A stretch of 64,000 nucleotides of DNA from Rutidosis leptorrhynchoides (Eukaryota; Streptophyta; Magnoliopsida; Asterales; Asteraceae), in contig NC_092335.1 in assembly GCF_046630445.1 (NCBI RefSeq), positions 314,574,501 to 314,638,500 on the forward strand, given 5' to 3'. A model generated the notes under the pieces. It had not been told where the DNA came from and made no database searches. It was given only the letters and a program-made list of their open reading frames with translations. The translations under genes were made by a program, and so were the position numbers. Shown piece after piece: positions 38,016 to 51,248 of this stretch; within the stretch, counting starts at the first letter, position 1, and the number at the start of each line of letters is the position of its first letter.

Positions 38016-40909
38016 CGTTCAACATCATTTATCTTCGTACAACATGACTATTATGTAATCTCTAATGTTCTAGAGATTATATATTCTTGTTCTAACAGTA
38101 AATCAAATGAGTTTAATATCATATTGACTCATTAAATCCATGATTACATCTGAAGAGAATATATATGTAAGTATATTTTCATAAAGATTGTAATTAAAAA
38201 TTCTTTTGTACAAACGATTAATGGTGAAAATATTTTAACGGGTAGGTAATACCCGAGAAATATTTAGATTTCACATTAATAAGTTACACTGTACATTCTT
38301 CGAATCTGATTTAACAGTCATTTACTATCCTACTTACACCCACAGATAAACGTATCCGTTCACCGCAGAATAACCATTTTTATTCAATTTCATATTTAGA
38401 TTTTGACCTATAAGAATCCAACAAGTGGCATAATGAAGAAAACATTAGACAAAATAAAATTTGTTAGAAACAAACAATTTAATTATGAGAAGAATTTTGA
38501 TAAGAATCCACGCTAACTATTCCTAGCTAACTGTTCCTAGCTAACTGATTAATTCCATATTACATTTTATTTATCGCAATTTATTTATCGCAATTTAATT
38601 ATCATAATTTATTTATCGCAATTTTATTTATCGTCAGTTAATTTCTGTTATTTATTTTACGCACTTTAAATATCGGGACACGTATACAAGGTTTTGACAT
38701 ATCATATCGACGCATCTATATATATATTATTTGGAATAACCATAGACACTCTATATGCAGTAATGTTGGAGTTAGCTATACAGGGTTGAGGTTTATTCTA
38801 TAATAATATATATACTTTGAGTTGTGATCGAGTCTGAGACACGTACACGGGTCACGATACGTATTAATTAATTCGAATATTATATATTAAACTATATATG
38901 AAATTATTGGACTGTTAACTGTGGACTAACAACTGTGGACTAATAACATTGGACAGTTAAAATGAATTAAAATATTGATTATAACATATGAAACTAAACA
39001 TTTCTTCAAGTTTGCCACTTGATTTCATCCTAAACTTCATTTGTATCTTGACGATTACAATCTGCGTTCAAACCTTTTATGATTCTTGAAAACACCTCAA
39101 TCGAGAGAATGAACCAACCGCACTTCATTTACGGAAGAAAAGATTGATGCATATAGTTATACACCTGAAAACACTCGGAACCTGAGTAAACGTTTAACAC
39201 GTAGCTGTGCTAATTCCTTAGTGTTATTATTTCCCAAAATAACATTTTCATTCTTTTTCAAATTCGCCAATTTTGTCACAACTCCAGCAAGTCAACTTCG
39301 ACTTTACGTTCGAAACAACCTTATTATAATCTTGATATATCTGCGTGCTCTTTTATTGTTACCGGGGAACCTTTTATATTCCACCATATTACCATCAGCG
39401 TTTAATCATCTAAAAACACAATTCACTTGAAACCACCTCGAATTGACAACTGACGATTCGGTTATGGTAGCATTAAATACAGAGGAAACATCAAAATTGT
39501 AGATGGTCTAAACTGCCAAAAGTTTGATAGAAAAGAATGGAAGGTTGGAAAAACTCAATAGAAAATTTAGTACCGAAAAGCGGATTATGCGAAACTATGA
39601 AGGAAGTCGTGAATAAATCACAAAGACTAAACATGCCTTTAAAGAATCCAAATGATTTAGTATCTGCTGAAGTCATTAACGAATACCTTACTCCTGACTT
39701 TAAACTCTTGCGGACAGATTTTCTTCATCATCCATCGATATTAGAAATTTTAAGATATCATCGTATCTTTCATTATAAATATCCTCGATATTTCTGAAGA
39801 TATTTTCATAACTATTCTGATCTGAAATCATTTATCTCTTCGCGATATCAGTGTTACATCAAAAAGGAAACTATTTTTGGTTTCTAAATTCTGAAAAATT
39901 CAAATTTAAAATATGAATGTTTTTGAAGTAGTGTTGGAACTGAATCATGAGTTAGTATAATATAATGACACTTGATCAACTTGATTATATTACAGTAAGT
40001 CATGCTGAGTTTCTAATGAAACGTGATGATTCACAGACCATAACGTCATCATGTGCCATGTTACACGACTCTTACATTCTATCTAAACTCCAAACATATC
40101 GAGAACATATCTTCCTGATAGTTTTACCTTTTCCCTTGAATTCTGGTAATTTGACAAGTCAAATTGTACTATTACCATTTCTTTCTTAGAACATTAACTC
40201 TGTTCATTTTAAAATTTGTATCTACGAATTCTGGACTATTATTCGTTCAAGTTAAAATCGGGAAGAGAAAACAAAAGCATAGAGCTTCGAAATATAAGGG
40301 AGAATATAAAGCCCGATAACAACACATAAATTACAAACCGTGTATATCAATATTTATCGCAACATAAAGACACGGGAGGATTAAAAAACACTATAACCCC
40401 AAGGGCGAAGTAGGAAAAAAAAAAAGATTCCTCCGGTGAAAGTTGGAAAAGGAGAGTGATTGTTGTGATAGTAAGGATAAGGACAAGGATCAGAACTGGA
40501 TTAAGCATTTTCACAATCTTTTGAATGTGAGAATTGAGTATAGAAGTGGTGAAAACTAATGGAACGGAAAAGGTGAATTTATAATAGAAATATCAGATGT
40601 AGTAATCGGGACAGATCATCGTATTTAATTAAAGAGATCCTAATTTCCTTAAATCTCGAAGAATAAGATCATATAGATTTCCAAGATTTTCTATTGAATC
40701 CCTTGAATTCCGGAATTCAACCATGACTAGTCAAAAGTTATGATGAAACATGTCTTTCTCATATCACTATTTAGTGATAGCTTCATTCGCACTATTCGAG
40801 TAATCGAATTATTTTATCTGTATTACTCAATGATGATAAAACTCTATTTATCAACTCGTATTCGTCATGAAAATATTTTTATTATTAACCATGACGACCA
40901 CAATCAAAT
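38016..40909. other. Non-coding interior of element B
   Basis: No gag-pol motif on either strand. It holds the hairpin CGGGTAGGTAATACCCG at 38239-38255 and a block at 38686-38850 that is nearly identical to part of the A LTRs. An 86-codon frame at 39537-39797 (MEGWKNSIENLVPKSG) matches nothing I know. The rest is AT-rich, with short ATTTATCGCAA repeats near 38565-38630. Confidence 0.65.
38686..38850 (+). repeat. Block shared with the LTRs of family A
   Basis: Contains CCATAGACACTCTATATGCA and GTTGGAGTTAGCTATACAGG exactly as in the A LTRs (about 3290-3455, 8990-9165, 19010-19170), although the surrounding sequence of A and B is unrelated here. Confidence 0.85.
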
Positions 40910-40941
40910 TTTGGGACGAAATTTCTTTAACGGGTAGGTAC
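40910..40941 (+). promoter_or_regulatory. Polypurine-tract region of element B
   Basis: TTTTGGGACGAAATTTC then TTAACGGGTAGGTAC, almost the same as before the 3' LTR of A, supporting mobilisation by A-family proteins. Confidence 0.7.
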
Positions 40942-41131
40942 TGTGACGACCTGAAGATTTCCGACCAAATTTAAACTTAATCTTATTATGATTTCGACAC
41001 GATAAGCAAAGTCTGTAATGTTGAGTCTCAAAATTTTTAAACTATGTTCATGTATTCAATTGACTCTTGACCATTCCCGACGATTTACGAACAATTTTGT
41101 GTAAATGAATGTGTAAATATAATTATAATTA

Positions 41132-41183
<52 letters not shown>

Positions 41184-42542
41184 GATATGTATAACTTGTT
41201 ATATTATTATTATCATTATTGTAATTGGTATTATTACTAAAATCATTAATAAGATTATTATTATTATTCTATTATCATTATTATTATGATTAGTATTATC
41301 ATTGTTATTGTTAGTATTATAATTATTATTGTTACAATTATCACATTTATATTATAAGCATTAGAAATATTATTATCATTAGTATTTTTATAAGTATTAT
41401 TACTATTATTATAAATGTTATCATTTATGTATTATTATTAATATTATGATTATTAGTATTATTCTTTGATATTATTATCATTATCACTAATAATAATAAT
41501 AATTATTATCATAAATTATTATTAATATCATTTTTTTAGTATTGTTTGATAATATTAATGTTATTATTATTAATATTAATGTTATTATTATTATTATCAG
41601 AATTTTGATTACTAATAATATAATTATAATAATTAATTAATAATATTATTTATATAAAATTATATATACAATTACAATCAGAATCAATATAAAGCATCTA
41701 ACATACTGTAACTAATTTTATTATTGTCCCTAAATTGGTCACAGATTGAAATCAAGCGTACGTTTTTTTCTTTGAATTCGGTTACCAGTCTTTTTCTTTT
41801 TTATTTTTGTTGTTGTGTTCTTCCTGGTTCAATTATCCTGATGACTACCCATCTATATTTAACCCACGAATTGTACAGTGTTACGGATTAACTCATTCAG
41901 TTTTTCCATTTTCAATATCAATTAAAGCAATTACAGTCTGTAACAGATTGAAAATTAATAAAAAAAGGGATGAACCAGTCTCTATTCTGTGTTCGTGACC
42001 CATTTATACATTTGCTCAATTTCAAAACTTATTTCAAAATCTAAAATTGCAGTGTTGTTAGAAATCATCTAGTTGAACTAACTGCAAACTCTCAAACTCC
42101 AATTCATTCAACTGAGTTTTAATTTTGAAGTCAAAATTTTCAATTAAAAAGTCAAACAATTTATTTTTAAAGGAATTCGAATTCGTTATGAGGTTTCTGA
42201 TTCAATTGATAATTTCTAAAGCTTCTATAAATGATTCCAAACACAATTCATGTTGAAAGTTTTAATTAAAAACGTCTAAAAATCAAAAACCCAGTTTTTG
42301 TTCATCTTCTTTATTTCGTCGAGCACAGGTACTAACTTCTTTTTATTTTATTTTTATTTATTTTTCAAACAATACAATCACTTAATAGTTATTAATCATT
42401 ATTATTTTGAAGTGTAAAAAAAAATCATTTTTATGATGATTTGAATTTGACCGATGGAATTATCAAGCGAGGAAGATGAAGTTGAATTAAAATAGATACG
42501 GGTTAAATACTTTTTACTTGGAGTTATAGTCAGAAAAAACAA

Positions 42543-42617
42543 TGGTAACAGATTAGCTGGTTAGAGGGGCGTATGGGTATTCAAAGGGTCGCGGGTTCGA
42601 GTCCCGGCCTAGGCAGA
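42543..42617 (+). other. tRNA-like segment inside 3' LTR of B
   Basis: Second copy of the segment at 35077, with TAGCTGGTTAGAGG as A box and GGTTCGAGTCC at 42594-42604 as B box. Its presence in both LTRs means it was in the element before the last transposition. Confidence 0.7.
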
Positions 42618-42655
42618 TTATTAATTTTTTTTGCCTTTAAAGGTAGTTTTCTTTC

Positions 42656-42838
<183 letters not shown>

Positions 42839-44466
42839 AGGATTATCATGATTATGATTTTTATTATTATTTTTATTATTATTATCATAAGTATTAGTAT
42901 TAATATTAGTAGTATTGTTAATATGATTATTAAAATTTCTATTAAAATTATATTTATTATTAACACTGCCCTTATTAATAAATGTATTACTTTTATTAAA
43001 ATTATCATTTTTATCTTATCATTTATATTAAAATTATCATTTTTATTTTTTTTTATTATTATTACTATCTTGATTATCATTATTAATTATTATTATTATT
43101 ATCCTCATGCTAGTATTATTATAAGTAATACTTTGCAAACAAGAGAAATGTATATAAATATATTTATGATAATATTACATAATATTATGTTTTAACAAAT
43201 ATAATATTATAACGTTAACTAAATAATATATCAACGAAGTATTATAGCATATTACAAGTATTAATAAATTATATATAAGAATATTAATCCTAATATATAA
43301 CAAAATTGTTCGATTACGATTATATGTTTTAATATATATATAAATGATATAGGTTCGTGAATCCGAGGCCAACCTTGCATTGCTCAATTCCGTCGTATGC
43401 ATATTTTTACTACAAAATATCGTATTGTGAGTTCATTTGATTCCCTTTTACTCTTTACATTTTTGGGACTGAGAATACATGCGCTATTTTTATAACTGTT
43501 TTCTAAATGTTTTTGAGATATATTTTTTTGAACTGAGAATACATGAACTGCTTTTATAAATGATTGACGAAATAGACACAAATATTCAAAACTACATTCT
43601 ATGATAGAATTATTTGGATTCAGAGGTTCGATTTAGTAGTTAGTAACGGTGAGATGATTTCGTCTTTGCACTACGCGTTAGCTACCGTTTTAACTATCAT
43701 CGGTGAGATGATTTCGTCATTGCACTACGCGTTAGCTACCGATGTATTGTATTGTATTGTATTGTATTGTATTGTATTGTATTGTATTGTGTTATAGTCG
43801 ACTTTGTAGTTGGTAACGGAGGGATGATTTTGCATTGCGTACGCATTAGCCCCCGTTTCAGCTACCCTCGGAGGGATGATTTTGCATTGCGTACACATTA
43901 GCCCCCGTTGTAAGAATTATATTGTATTAACTACCACGGTGAGATGATTTTGTCATTGCACTACGCATTAGCTACCGTTGGTGAGTTGTTTGAAAGGTTC
44001 CGGTGTTCTTCATATGAATGATTTTACAGCAGGAATAGACCTGCACAGATTGTTTTCTAATTATGAGTATCTTGTGGTCTATTATATTATTGAAAATGAT
44101 TGTTTATGATAAACTAATGAACTCACCATCTTTTGGTTGACACTTTAAAGCATGTTTATTCTCAGGTATGAAAGAAATCTTCCGCTGTGCATTTGCTCAT
44201 TTTAGAGATATTACTTGGAGTCATTCATGACATATTTCAAAAGACGTTGCATTCGAGTCGTTGAGTTCATCAAGATTATTATTAAATCAATTATAGTTAG
44301 ATATATTATAAAATGGTATGCATACCGTCAACTTTCGATGAAATGAAAGTTTGTCTTTTAAAAACGAATGCAATGTTTGTAAAATGTATCATATAGAGGT
44401 CAATTACCTCACGATGTAATCATACGTTATTGTATTCGTCCTTATGGATTAGGACGGGTCGTCTCA

Positions 44467-45038
44467 AAATTAACGGTTAGTTTCTCTCTAATTTGAATCG
44501 TATTTTTCTTCTAATTTGAATCTTAATCTTAATCATCTTCTGTATACCTCAGTTAGGGTTTTATCCAATTTAGCTTATAAAAGAGGCTCGTTTTAAATTT
44601 GATAATAATTGAATGTAACCAACTGTAATTAGGATATAATTATATTGTATATATAATTTTTATATTTCATGAATTTTGGTATTCACGATTATACAATTTT
44701 AATCTTATAATTTATATTGATTATATTTCAAATGGCTGACAAATACTAGTTAATTAAAATTTAATGTTAATTAATATACTATATTATATATTAATATCAA
44801 TAATTTAATACAGAAAAATCACAATAGTATATTTCATTGATACTCTTCCTTAAAAAGATGAAGAGAAAACATTTTAATATCTTGTGATGTTACCTTTTAA
44901 ATTTATGGAGTAAATTTTTTTTGCTTAGGCATGTAGCCAATATTTCTTGAAAACTCTTTAAGCATTTACAATCTTCCGTATCTGATTTTGTTTTATTATC
45001 ATGTTTGCTAATTATCATCATTAGGCGATACACAAGAG
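44467..45038. other. Host DNA between element B and the gene remnant
   Basis: Starts with a pyrimidine-rich TTTCTCTC stretch, possibly an old 5' leader or first intron of the gene remnant. No coding sequence recognised. Confidence 0.4.
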
Positions 45039-46438
45039 ATGAGAAAAACTGGGCAGTACGTTGATTTTGGTGGTAATAATGCATATGGTGCTGTTGCTCA
45101 AATGCAACATATGCCTGGTCAAAGAATGGAGCAGAAATCGAATTATTATCAAGGGCGAGCAGATCATCTCAACGCTGAAAATGTGAAGTCGTGTGGCGTG
45201 TGGCGGTTTAAAACGGGATGGATCATCTTGTTTGTTCAATCAAGGTACACACTACCATTCTAACTTTCTATTTACTGTAATTTCTTATTGTTATATATTT
45301 TGTCCTAGATGTAGTTGTGCGTAGATGTCACCAACTTGTAACTCATTTCGTATCAAGGTTGGAGATTTTGACCGATTTTGACTGTTTGACCAATTTTCCA
45401 AGTAATCCGGAATTTTGGCCGAGTTTAACCGAGTTTTGATTGTGTTTTACCAAGTAATTCCTATTAATCCTGAGTTTTGACTAAGTTTCACCAAGTAATT
45501 AAACCGAGTACTCGGACCGATCTTAAAACCGAGAACTCGGCGTCTACTCGTCGAGAATCCTGCATGGTATTGGGTTTAATGGCCTAGTATCTATTGATGA
45601 ACACTAGTTAGGATGTGGTTGGCTGGCTAAAATCTTGTTTAAAACAGATATTCTTTTTTTATGCAATTAGTGTGTAGATATGGTTGCAATCATTTTAGGA
45701 GAATTAAATAGGAGGTTTTATAATGAACTAAAAATACATCTCAATAACTTTTTTATATATTTGATTTATTTCCTTTTTATCTCTTTATGTGTTTAACCCA
45801 AGAGCAACCCAAATCGATAAAAGGGCCAAATTTCCATCTATAGTTGTGTGCTCTGCATATGTCCAGCAGGACGGTTAGTTTTACACCCATAGTCACTGCT
45901 AATTTTCATAGAATACAACTATTCTATAAATATTCCCAAATAATATATTATAAAAAAATAAGTAATGACATTTAAATATAAATTTACCAAAAAACGTAAA
46001 TTGAAGCTGAGATTTAATTATTAATATAAAAAAATATTTTGACATCCTTATGATTCTGCTAGAATTTTTTGATTGTGTGATTTTACTATTCAAAACATGA
46101 ACATTATGATGTTAACAGTCAGATTATTATATTTTATATTGTTCATTATTTGGCTTCTTATACTTGGTCATGCTATTATATTTAGGACAAGGGGCAGATG
46201 CGTCTAGATCTTATTACCCGAGTCAAGGGCAAAGGTCTGAACAAAGCTTAAACTCTGAAAAACAGGGTAATGATCTCTGATCTCAGTCTCGTGAGGCAGA
46301 TATGGAGATAGGTTATGAGGTTAATGTTTCAGCCCTAACTTATGAAGGGTTTGAACAAAAATTTTACGATGAAATTTTGAAACTGAACAAATAACAAAAT
46401 GAAACAGAGGATGCAGAAAATGCACGCCACCGAGAGGT
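45039..46438 (+). pseudogene. Decayed host gene, exons 1 and 2 (conserved plant protein of unknown function)
   Basis: Exon 1 (45039-45244) begins MRKTGQYVDFGGNNAYG and holds QMQHMPGQRMEQKSN; it ends AAG|GT. Exon 2 (about 46188-46438) reads GQGADASRSYYPSQGQRSEQ, then SQSREADMEIGYEV and FEQKFYDEILKLNK, then EDAENARHREV. From memory this order matches a widespread plant protein with a Glu/Arg-rich helical C-terminus, but I cannot name it with certainty. It is not functional: exon 2 has two in-frame stops (after GND L and after KLNK), and the end of exon 1 shifts frame before RDGSS. Element B lies upstream and the Helitron begins 120 bases downstream, in what was probably an intron, so later exons are displaced or lost. 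Confidence 0.65.
45245..46187. other. Intron of the decayed host gene
   Basis: Contains a diverged repeat region at about 45360-45560, with GATTTTGACCGA and CCGAGTTTTGA words, probably an old mobile-element remnant; otherwise AT-rich. Confidence 0.45.
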
Positions 46439-46559
46439 TTCTACAATTCTCTTCATTCCTTTTTTTTTCCCCGCAGATTTTGTTGCTTCATATGTATGCC
46501 CCATATGGATGGATATACATATGCGTATCTGTAAATATGTGTGTGTAATAATATACCTA

Positions 46560-46592
46560 CTAGTTAAAGACCCGCGAAATCGCGGGTTTATG
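46560..46592 (-). terminator. Helitron 3' terminal hairpin and CTAG end
   Basis: An 8-bp stem (ACCCGCGA/TCGCGGGT) with a 2-base loop at 46570-46587, then six bases, then CTAG at 46560-46563. In Helitrons this is where rolling-circle replication stops. Confidence 0.88.
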
Positions 46593-46821
46593 TAGTTATG
46601 ATTTTAAAAGATAAAGAATGTGTTAAATACGACAGAAATATTTGTTAACAAAGTATAGTAACAAAATACCATGTAATGTTTTTTACCCGCTGCAAATTAT
46701 AATAGTATGAAAATCTATGAAAATTATTACAAATAAACGAAACATGTTGCATATAAATAAAAATTTTTTTATTTGTTGAGGTAGTTGAAAGATATTGACT
46801 CAATAGTTGTCGATGCTCATC

Positions 46822-48190
46822 TCAAATCGTCGTTGTACTTAGCAACATATTCGACAATGTAGACAATCGTTTGAGGTGATCATGAATTGCGAATAATGCA
46901 GTAACTCTCTGTCTTGTTGTTAGTACTTCGTGCATCCCTGATATTGTCTTTTGGCGTAACTCGTCAGCCTATCATGTGTTTAAACAATATATTTTGTAGC
47001 ATATGCATGTAGTTGTATAATTATTCATAAAATTTATAAAAAGTAAAATGTTTATTATTTATAATACCTCATTCAAAAAGTTGTGCATAATAGTAAACTT
47101 TCCGACTAAAGATGACATAGAGTTGGCATAACTTGACATTGCTGCTTCATCACCTTTATTCACAAATTCTTTGCCAGTTAAAGTATTTGAAATGTTGGCT
47201 TCTAAATTTGTAAACTTTGTAGTTAGTGCAATCTCTTCGTTCATAATATCAGAATTCAAAAATTTCATTTTTTCAATTTGAGGTCCATAAATCTCGATAT
47301 GGTTGCTGATTAACTGCCACAGACAAACATTAGATAATTGTTGTTAATATAGAATTTAAAGTATTGTAAAGGTGTTAAGTTGAGCAGTTTATATATTATA
47401 ATTAATAATTAATAGTAAAATAGTTAAAGTAAAAGTCTCGTGTACTTGCCTTTAGCATATCAGTTGGACGGAATCCACCAACCCACATTGTAGACAGATG
47501 AGCAGGAGACATCCATGTACCATAAAGAATACTAAAGACATCAACTTTTGCAGCATTTTTTTTAATATTGAATATAGTATAGAATTGTGATAATATGTTT
47601 TCGACAATCGGTAGAATGTCGTCTTCAACGAATTCTCCAATCAATCTTCTACGAAGGTGTAATATACGTTGATGATGTTCAACAAACCAATCATTATATT
47701 GTTTGTTGAAGTTAATTGGATCTTCATGAAAAATTATAACAAGTTAATATGAAGACGCTAATAATAGTTAGTTAAGCAGTTCTACAAAAAATGAAGTTAA
47801 ATTGAAAATAATAGATTTTAATTAAGTTCTACCACGATTGATGTCTTGCTGGTTGGCAACCTGTAATATATATGAATTTAGATTACAAATATTAGATTGA
47901 ATGAAAGATGAATCAAAAAATATGATTTAGATTTACAATAATTCTTCCAAGCATATATTAGTAAAAGTACCTGATGTAGTTGTTCGTTTTTCAGTTGTAT
48001 ATCCTTGTTTAGTTGTATAACTTTAAGCTCCAACTTATTCAAGTATGTCTACATTTATAAAAAGCTAATAGCATGTTAGTTATAGCGTTTTCTATTTAAC
48101 AAATTCTATTGTCAATTAACTACATAAAACCTGCTTTTTGAGGCGGTGTTTCATAACTGCTTCTCTATTCTTAGCTTTTTTCTTTTCTAT
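46822..48190 (-). CDS. TGA-type bZIP transcription factor with DOG1 domain, captured in the Helitron
   Basis: Six exons on the minus strand: 48131-48190, 47971-48048, 47833-47860, 47450-47721, 47068-47313, 46822-46968. All junctions are in phase and the frame is open for 276 codons to a TGA stop. Exon 1 holds the bZIP basic region (AKNREAVMKHRLKKQ, keeping N-x7-R), exon 2 a leucine zipper (YLNKLELKVIQLNKDIQL), and exons 4-6 the DOG1 domain (YNDWFVEHHQRILHLRRRL, KADVFSILYGTW-like AKVDVFSILYGTW, MWVGGFRPTDML, LTTRQRVTALFAIHDHL). TGA factors bind TGACG sites and act with NPR1 in salicylate responses. Intron 4 has a GC donor (AAAG|GCAAGT). The start exon is uncertain: an ATG in good context lies at 48695. 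It sits 260 bases inside the Helitron 3' end. Confidence 0.82.
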
Positions 48191-49598
48191 CTGAGAAAAT
48201 GTAGACAACATATTATTCATGATTGTATATTTGGTTTAAACTGTGAACATGCATTATGAACTATATTAAGATGTCACACGTAATTTCAATGCATTGACTC
48301 AGGATAAATACATTTAAATATACAACATTAGTTAAAGACAGCCACTATCAAAAGAGTTTGTGAATTACATATATTTAAACAAAATCTAATTGTTAACTGA
48401 CTTATGCAACGTTGGTTTTTCATAAATTGATATTACGGAGTATTTGGTTATTGCTCCGTACTTATTAGTGATAATTGTTGGTGGGTATTGGGCCTTTTTG
48501 ACTTTCATCATCTATTGGATCTTTTCATCAAAGTTTTGGGCTTTAATAATAATAGAATGAGGTCCTAAGAAGGTCAACTGGTGTCACCCAACAACTATTC
48601 TTAAATTTTCACTGCAAGAATATGTATAGCCTGTGAGCATTTGGACTGATGAGTGGTGTCACAGGCCCACCCTCATCTCCATGTAGCTCCGCCATTGTTA
48701 CAGGGTATGCAAACTATATCAGACAGTTAAAGATAACTCCAGGGATCACTATACACAACGGATTCAATACAGTAATCGAATATGTTATAAATTGCAGAAG
48801 ACATTTACCTTTTCTTGTTCTTGTACCACGCCTGTATTTGCAACCATTGTTTATCTTTTATTGTTTATGATAAGCAGCCTGTATTGTTTTACGGTTGAGG
48901 TTTTTTTGCTTTATATACTTCGTTCCCTTTTTATTTTATTTTGTAACATATATATTCCTTAATTCCAGCCGAAAATGCTCCATCCGACTGTCATTGATTT
49001 TTAGAAACAAAATATTTGGAAAAAAAAAAACATGATATGTACAACTTAAAAGTATATCCGATTTTTGCTACTATTAGCCATAAATTTCGGAAATTAAATT
49101 AGAAGTATAAGAGATTGTGTTGATTAGTCTATCGATGTTCATCTTGTGAAACAGATATCTAAATAATAAAACGGGTATTATAAGTTGAAGTATATCCGAA
49201 ACATTATACCTTTTTTTTTTTTTCAAGTGTACTAAACATGCATAACTTCTTCTCCAACTATATACGCTAGATACTTGTGATTTTAATTTTCTGTGCCTTC
49301 TTTATATAAATTTATGGACTAACAAAGCCCATTGTAATTTCTGGCTTGGGCCAAAGATTTTTCAGTCCATATACAGGCTTTAAATTGGTTATATTTTGTC
49401 TGCTCCATTTGATTTTCCATACGATACATGTTGCTACAAAATGATCACGCCCATTTAGACTTTACTTGAACAAATGTTAACAAAATCTAAAGACTTTATG
49501 TATGTTTTGGTTGGTAACAAATTGAAAAGTTCTTGAGTTAACAAACATATAATAAATAAAAATAATTGATCAAAAAACATAAGACATATACATATAAC
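48191..49598. other. Region between the TGA-like gene and the Rep-helicase gene
   Basis: AT-rich. On the minus strand AACAATGGCGGAG at about 48690 is a strong plant start context, opening a short frame (MAELHGDEGGPVTPLISPN) that could be the missing first exon of the TGA-like gene, although no good donor follows. Nothing else recognised. Confidence 0.35.
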
Positions 49599-51248
49599 TC
49601 AAATACGTCTCAAGACTTCCTTGTATACAACATTTTTGGTTATATTTGAATCTTTCCCATCGTCATCCATTATGATGACTTTTAATCCCTTTTTTGTAGT
49701 GACACGAGAAACTGCTACATACAATTGACCATGAGTGAATACCGGTTTTCGTAGGTATAATCCAACATTAGATAGTGATTGACCTTGACTTTTATTGATG
49801 GTCATTGCATAGCAAACTGTTACTGGAAATTGTCTTCGTTGAAACTTGACTGCAATCTTATTGTCAGATGGAGCAACAATCATTCTTGGTATATAGGTGA
49901 GGTTACCAAAGCAATGTCCAGTAATAATCCGCGCTTCAATGGTATGTTCACCTAACCTTTCAATTTGTAGTCTTGTCCCATTGCACAATCCTTTTGTTTG
50001 GTCAATGTTACGAAGTAACATTATCGGAACTCCTGGTTTCAAAGCAAGAACATGGTTAGGAACACCTGGGACTTTGAGCGTATTTAGAGTTTCCGTTGAG
50101 TATAATTGTTGTGCAAATACGTCATTTTCCTCATCAGGACATAGACTATCAGAGCTGTAGTATACTCTTTCTGCACCCGGTATGTTTGATAAAATATGCT
50201 CGTTTATGGAGTCTACTTCTTCATTTGTTGTAGCAAGTATGGCTCTATCTTGAAAGAATTGAGGATCTGTTAAGTGATCATGAAGTGACGGGTATGTTGA
50301 ACTAACAATAGTTTCGACGGCGTTTGAGCCAGATTTTAGCAAAAGCTCATTTGGGAATTCAATCTCAGCTTCACCATCATTTGGCTCATTTAATCTCCCT
50401 TCACCAATTTTTAAAATCCAGTCAGCAAATGCGCGTAAATCATTGATTTTAGAATTATCATTGTCACTTCTAAGCCGCATGTTCTTAGTTAACCTCAAGA
50501 CTTTGCATTTATTCCATAAATGGGAAGAATGTAGTGATGCATCTACAATTTCAGCACGGGTTCCTCTTTGAATAACAGGCAGGATCTGTCTAAAATCGCC
50601 TCCGAAAACAACAACCTTACCACCAAACGGTAAGGAACTACAATCCCTGCCTTCGACTTTAATGATGTCTCGCATTGTCCTATCAAATGCCTCAAAACAA
50701 TGCCTGTGCATCATCGGTGCCTCATCCCAAATTATTAATTTTGCTTGGTTTAATAATGCAGCCAAATCACTATCGGGTTGTATTTTACAAAAAGAATCTT
50801 CAAGTACGTTAATAGGTATTGCAAACCGTGAGTGTGCAGTGCGTCCTCCTGTTAAAAGTAATGCTGCAATACCACTAGAAGCGACATTTATAACAATATC
50901 ACCACGTGAACGTACAGCTGCTGCAAGAGTCTTCCAGACAAATGTCTTCCCAGTGCCTCCATAACCATAAAGGAAAAAAAGACCACCATCATCCTTTTCA
51001 ATTGAATCAATTATTGTGTCATAAGCAATTTTCTGTTCAGGGGTCAATGTTGAGTGCAAAGTGTGGTGTTCCTCCTGTAGAGCAGCTCTGTCATATGCCA
51101 ACTCATCTTGAATAAGCATGTTACACGATTGTTGAATAAACTCATAATCCGGGAAAGGCATATTTGGTATGTTTCTCAAAGTGGACCCACAACTGTTTAA
51201 CTGCCTTTCTATTTTCGCAAGAGCAATGTTGTGCAACACCTTCTTCAA
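49599..51248 (-). CDS. PIF1-like helicase domain exon of RepHel
   Basis: The largest single exon part, 549 codons, open to the stop at 49599. It contains every PIF1 superfamily 1B helicase motif in order, from LTPEQKIAYD to LYVAVSRVTTKKGL. It is the C-terminal exon of the gene entered at 49599-55703, not a separate gene. Confidence 0.93.
   Translation of the reverse strand: MKKVLHNIALAKIERQLNSCGSTLRNIPNMPFPDYEFIQQSCNMLIQDELAYDRAALQEEHHTLHSTLTPEQKIAYDTIIDSIEKDDGGLFFLYGYGGTGKTFVWKTLAAAVRSRGDIVINVASSGIAALLLTGGRTAHSRFAIPINVLEDSFCKIQPDSDLAALLNQAKLIIWDEAPMMHRHCFEAFDRTMRDIIKVEGRDCSSLPFGGKVVVFGGDFRQILPVIQRGTRAEIVDASLHSSHLWNKCKVLRLTKNMRLRSDNDNSKINDLRAFADWILKIGEGRLNEPNDGEAEIEFPNELLLKSGSNAVETIVSSTYPSLHDHLTDPQFFQDRAILATTNEEVDSINEHILSNIPGAERVYYSSDSLCPDEENDVFAQQLYSTETLNTLKVPGVPNHVLALKPGVPIMLLRNIDQTKGLCNGTRLQIERLGEHTIEARIITGHCFGNLTYIPRMIVAPSDNKIAVKFQRRQFPVTVCYAMTINKSQGQSLSNVGLYLRKPVFTHGQLYVAVSRVTTKKGLKVIIMDDDGKDSNITKNVVYKEVLRRI

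Noticed and set aside
50662-51115. Plus-strand frames across the helicase exon
   Set aside because: They lie opposite the PIF1 motifs, which are complete on the minus strand; shadow frames.
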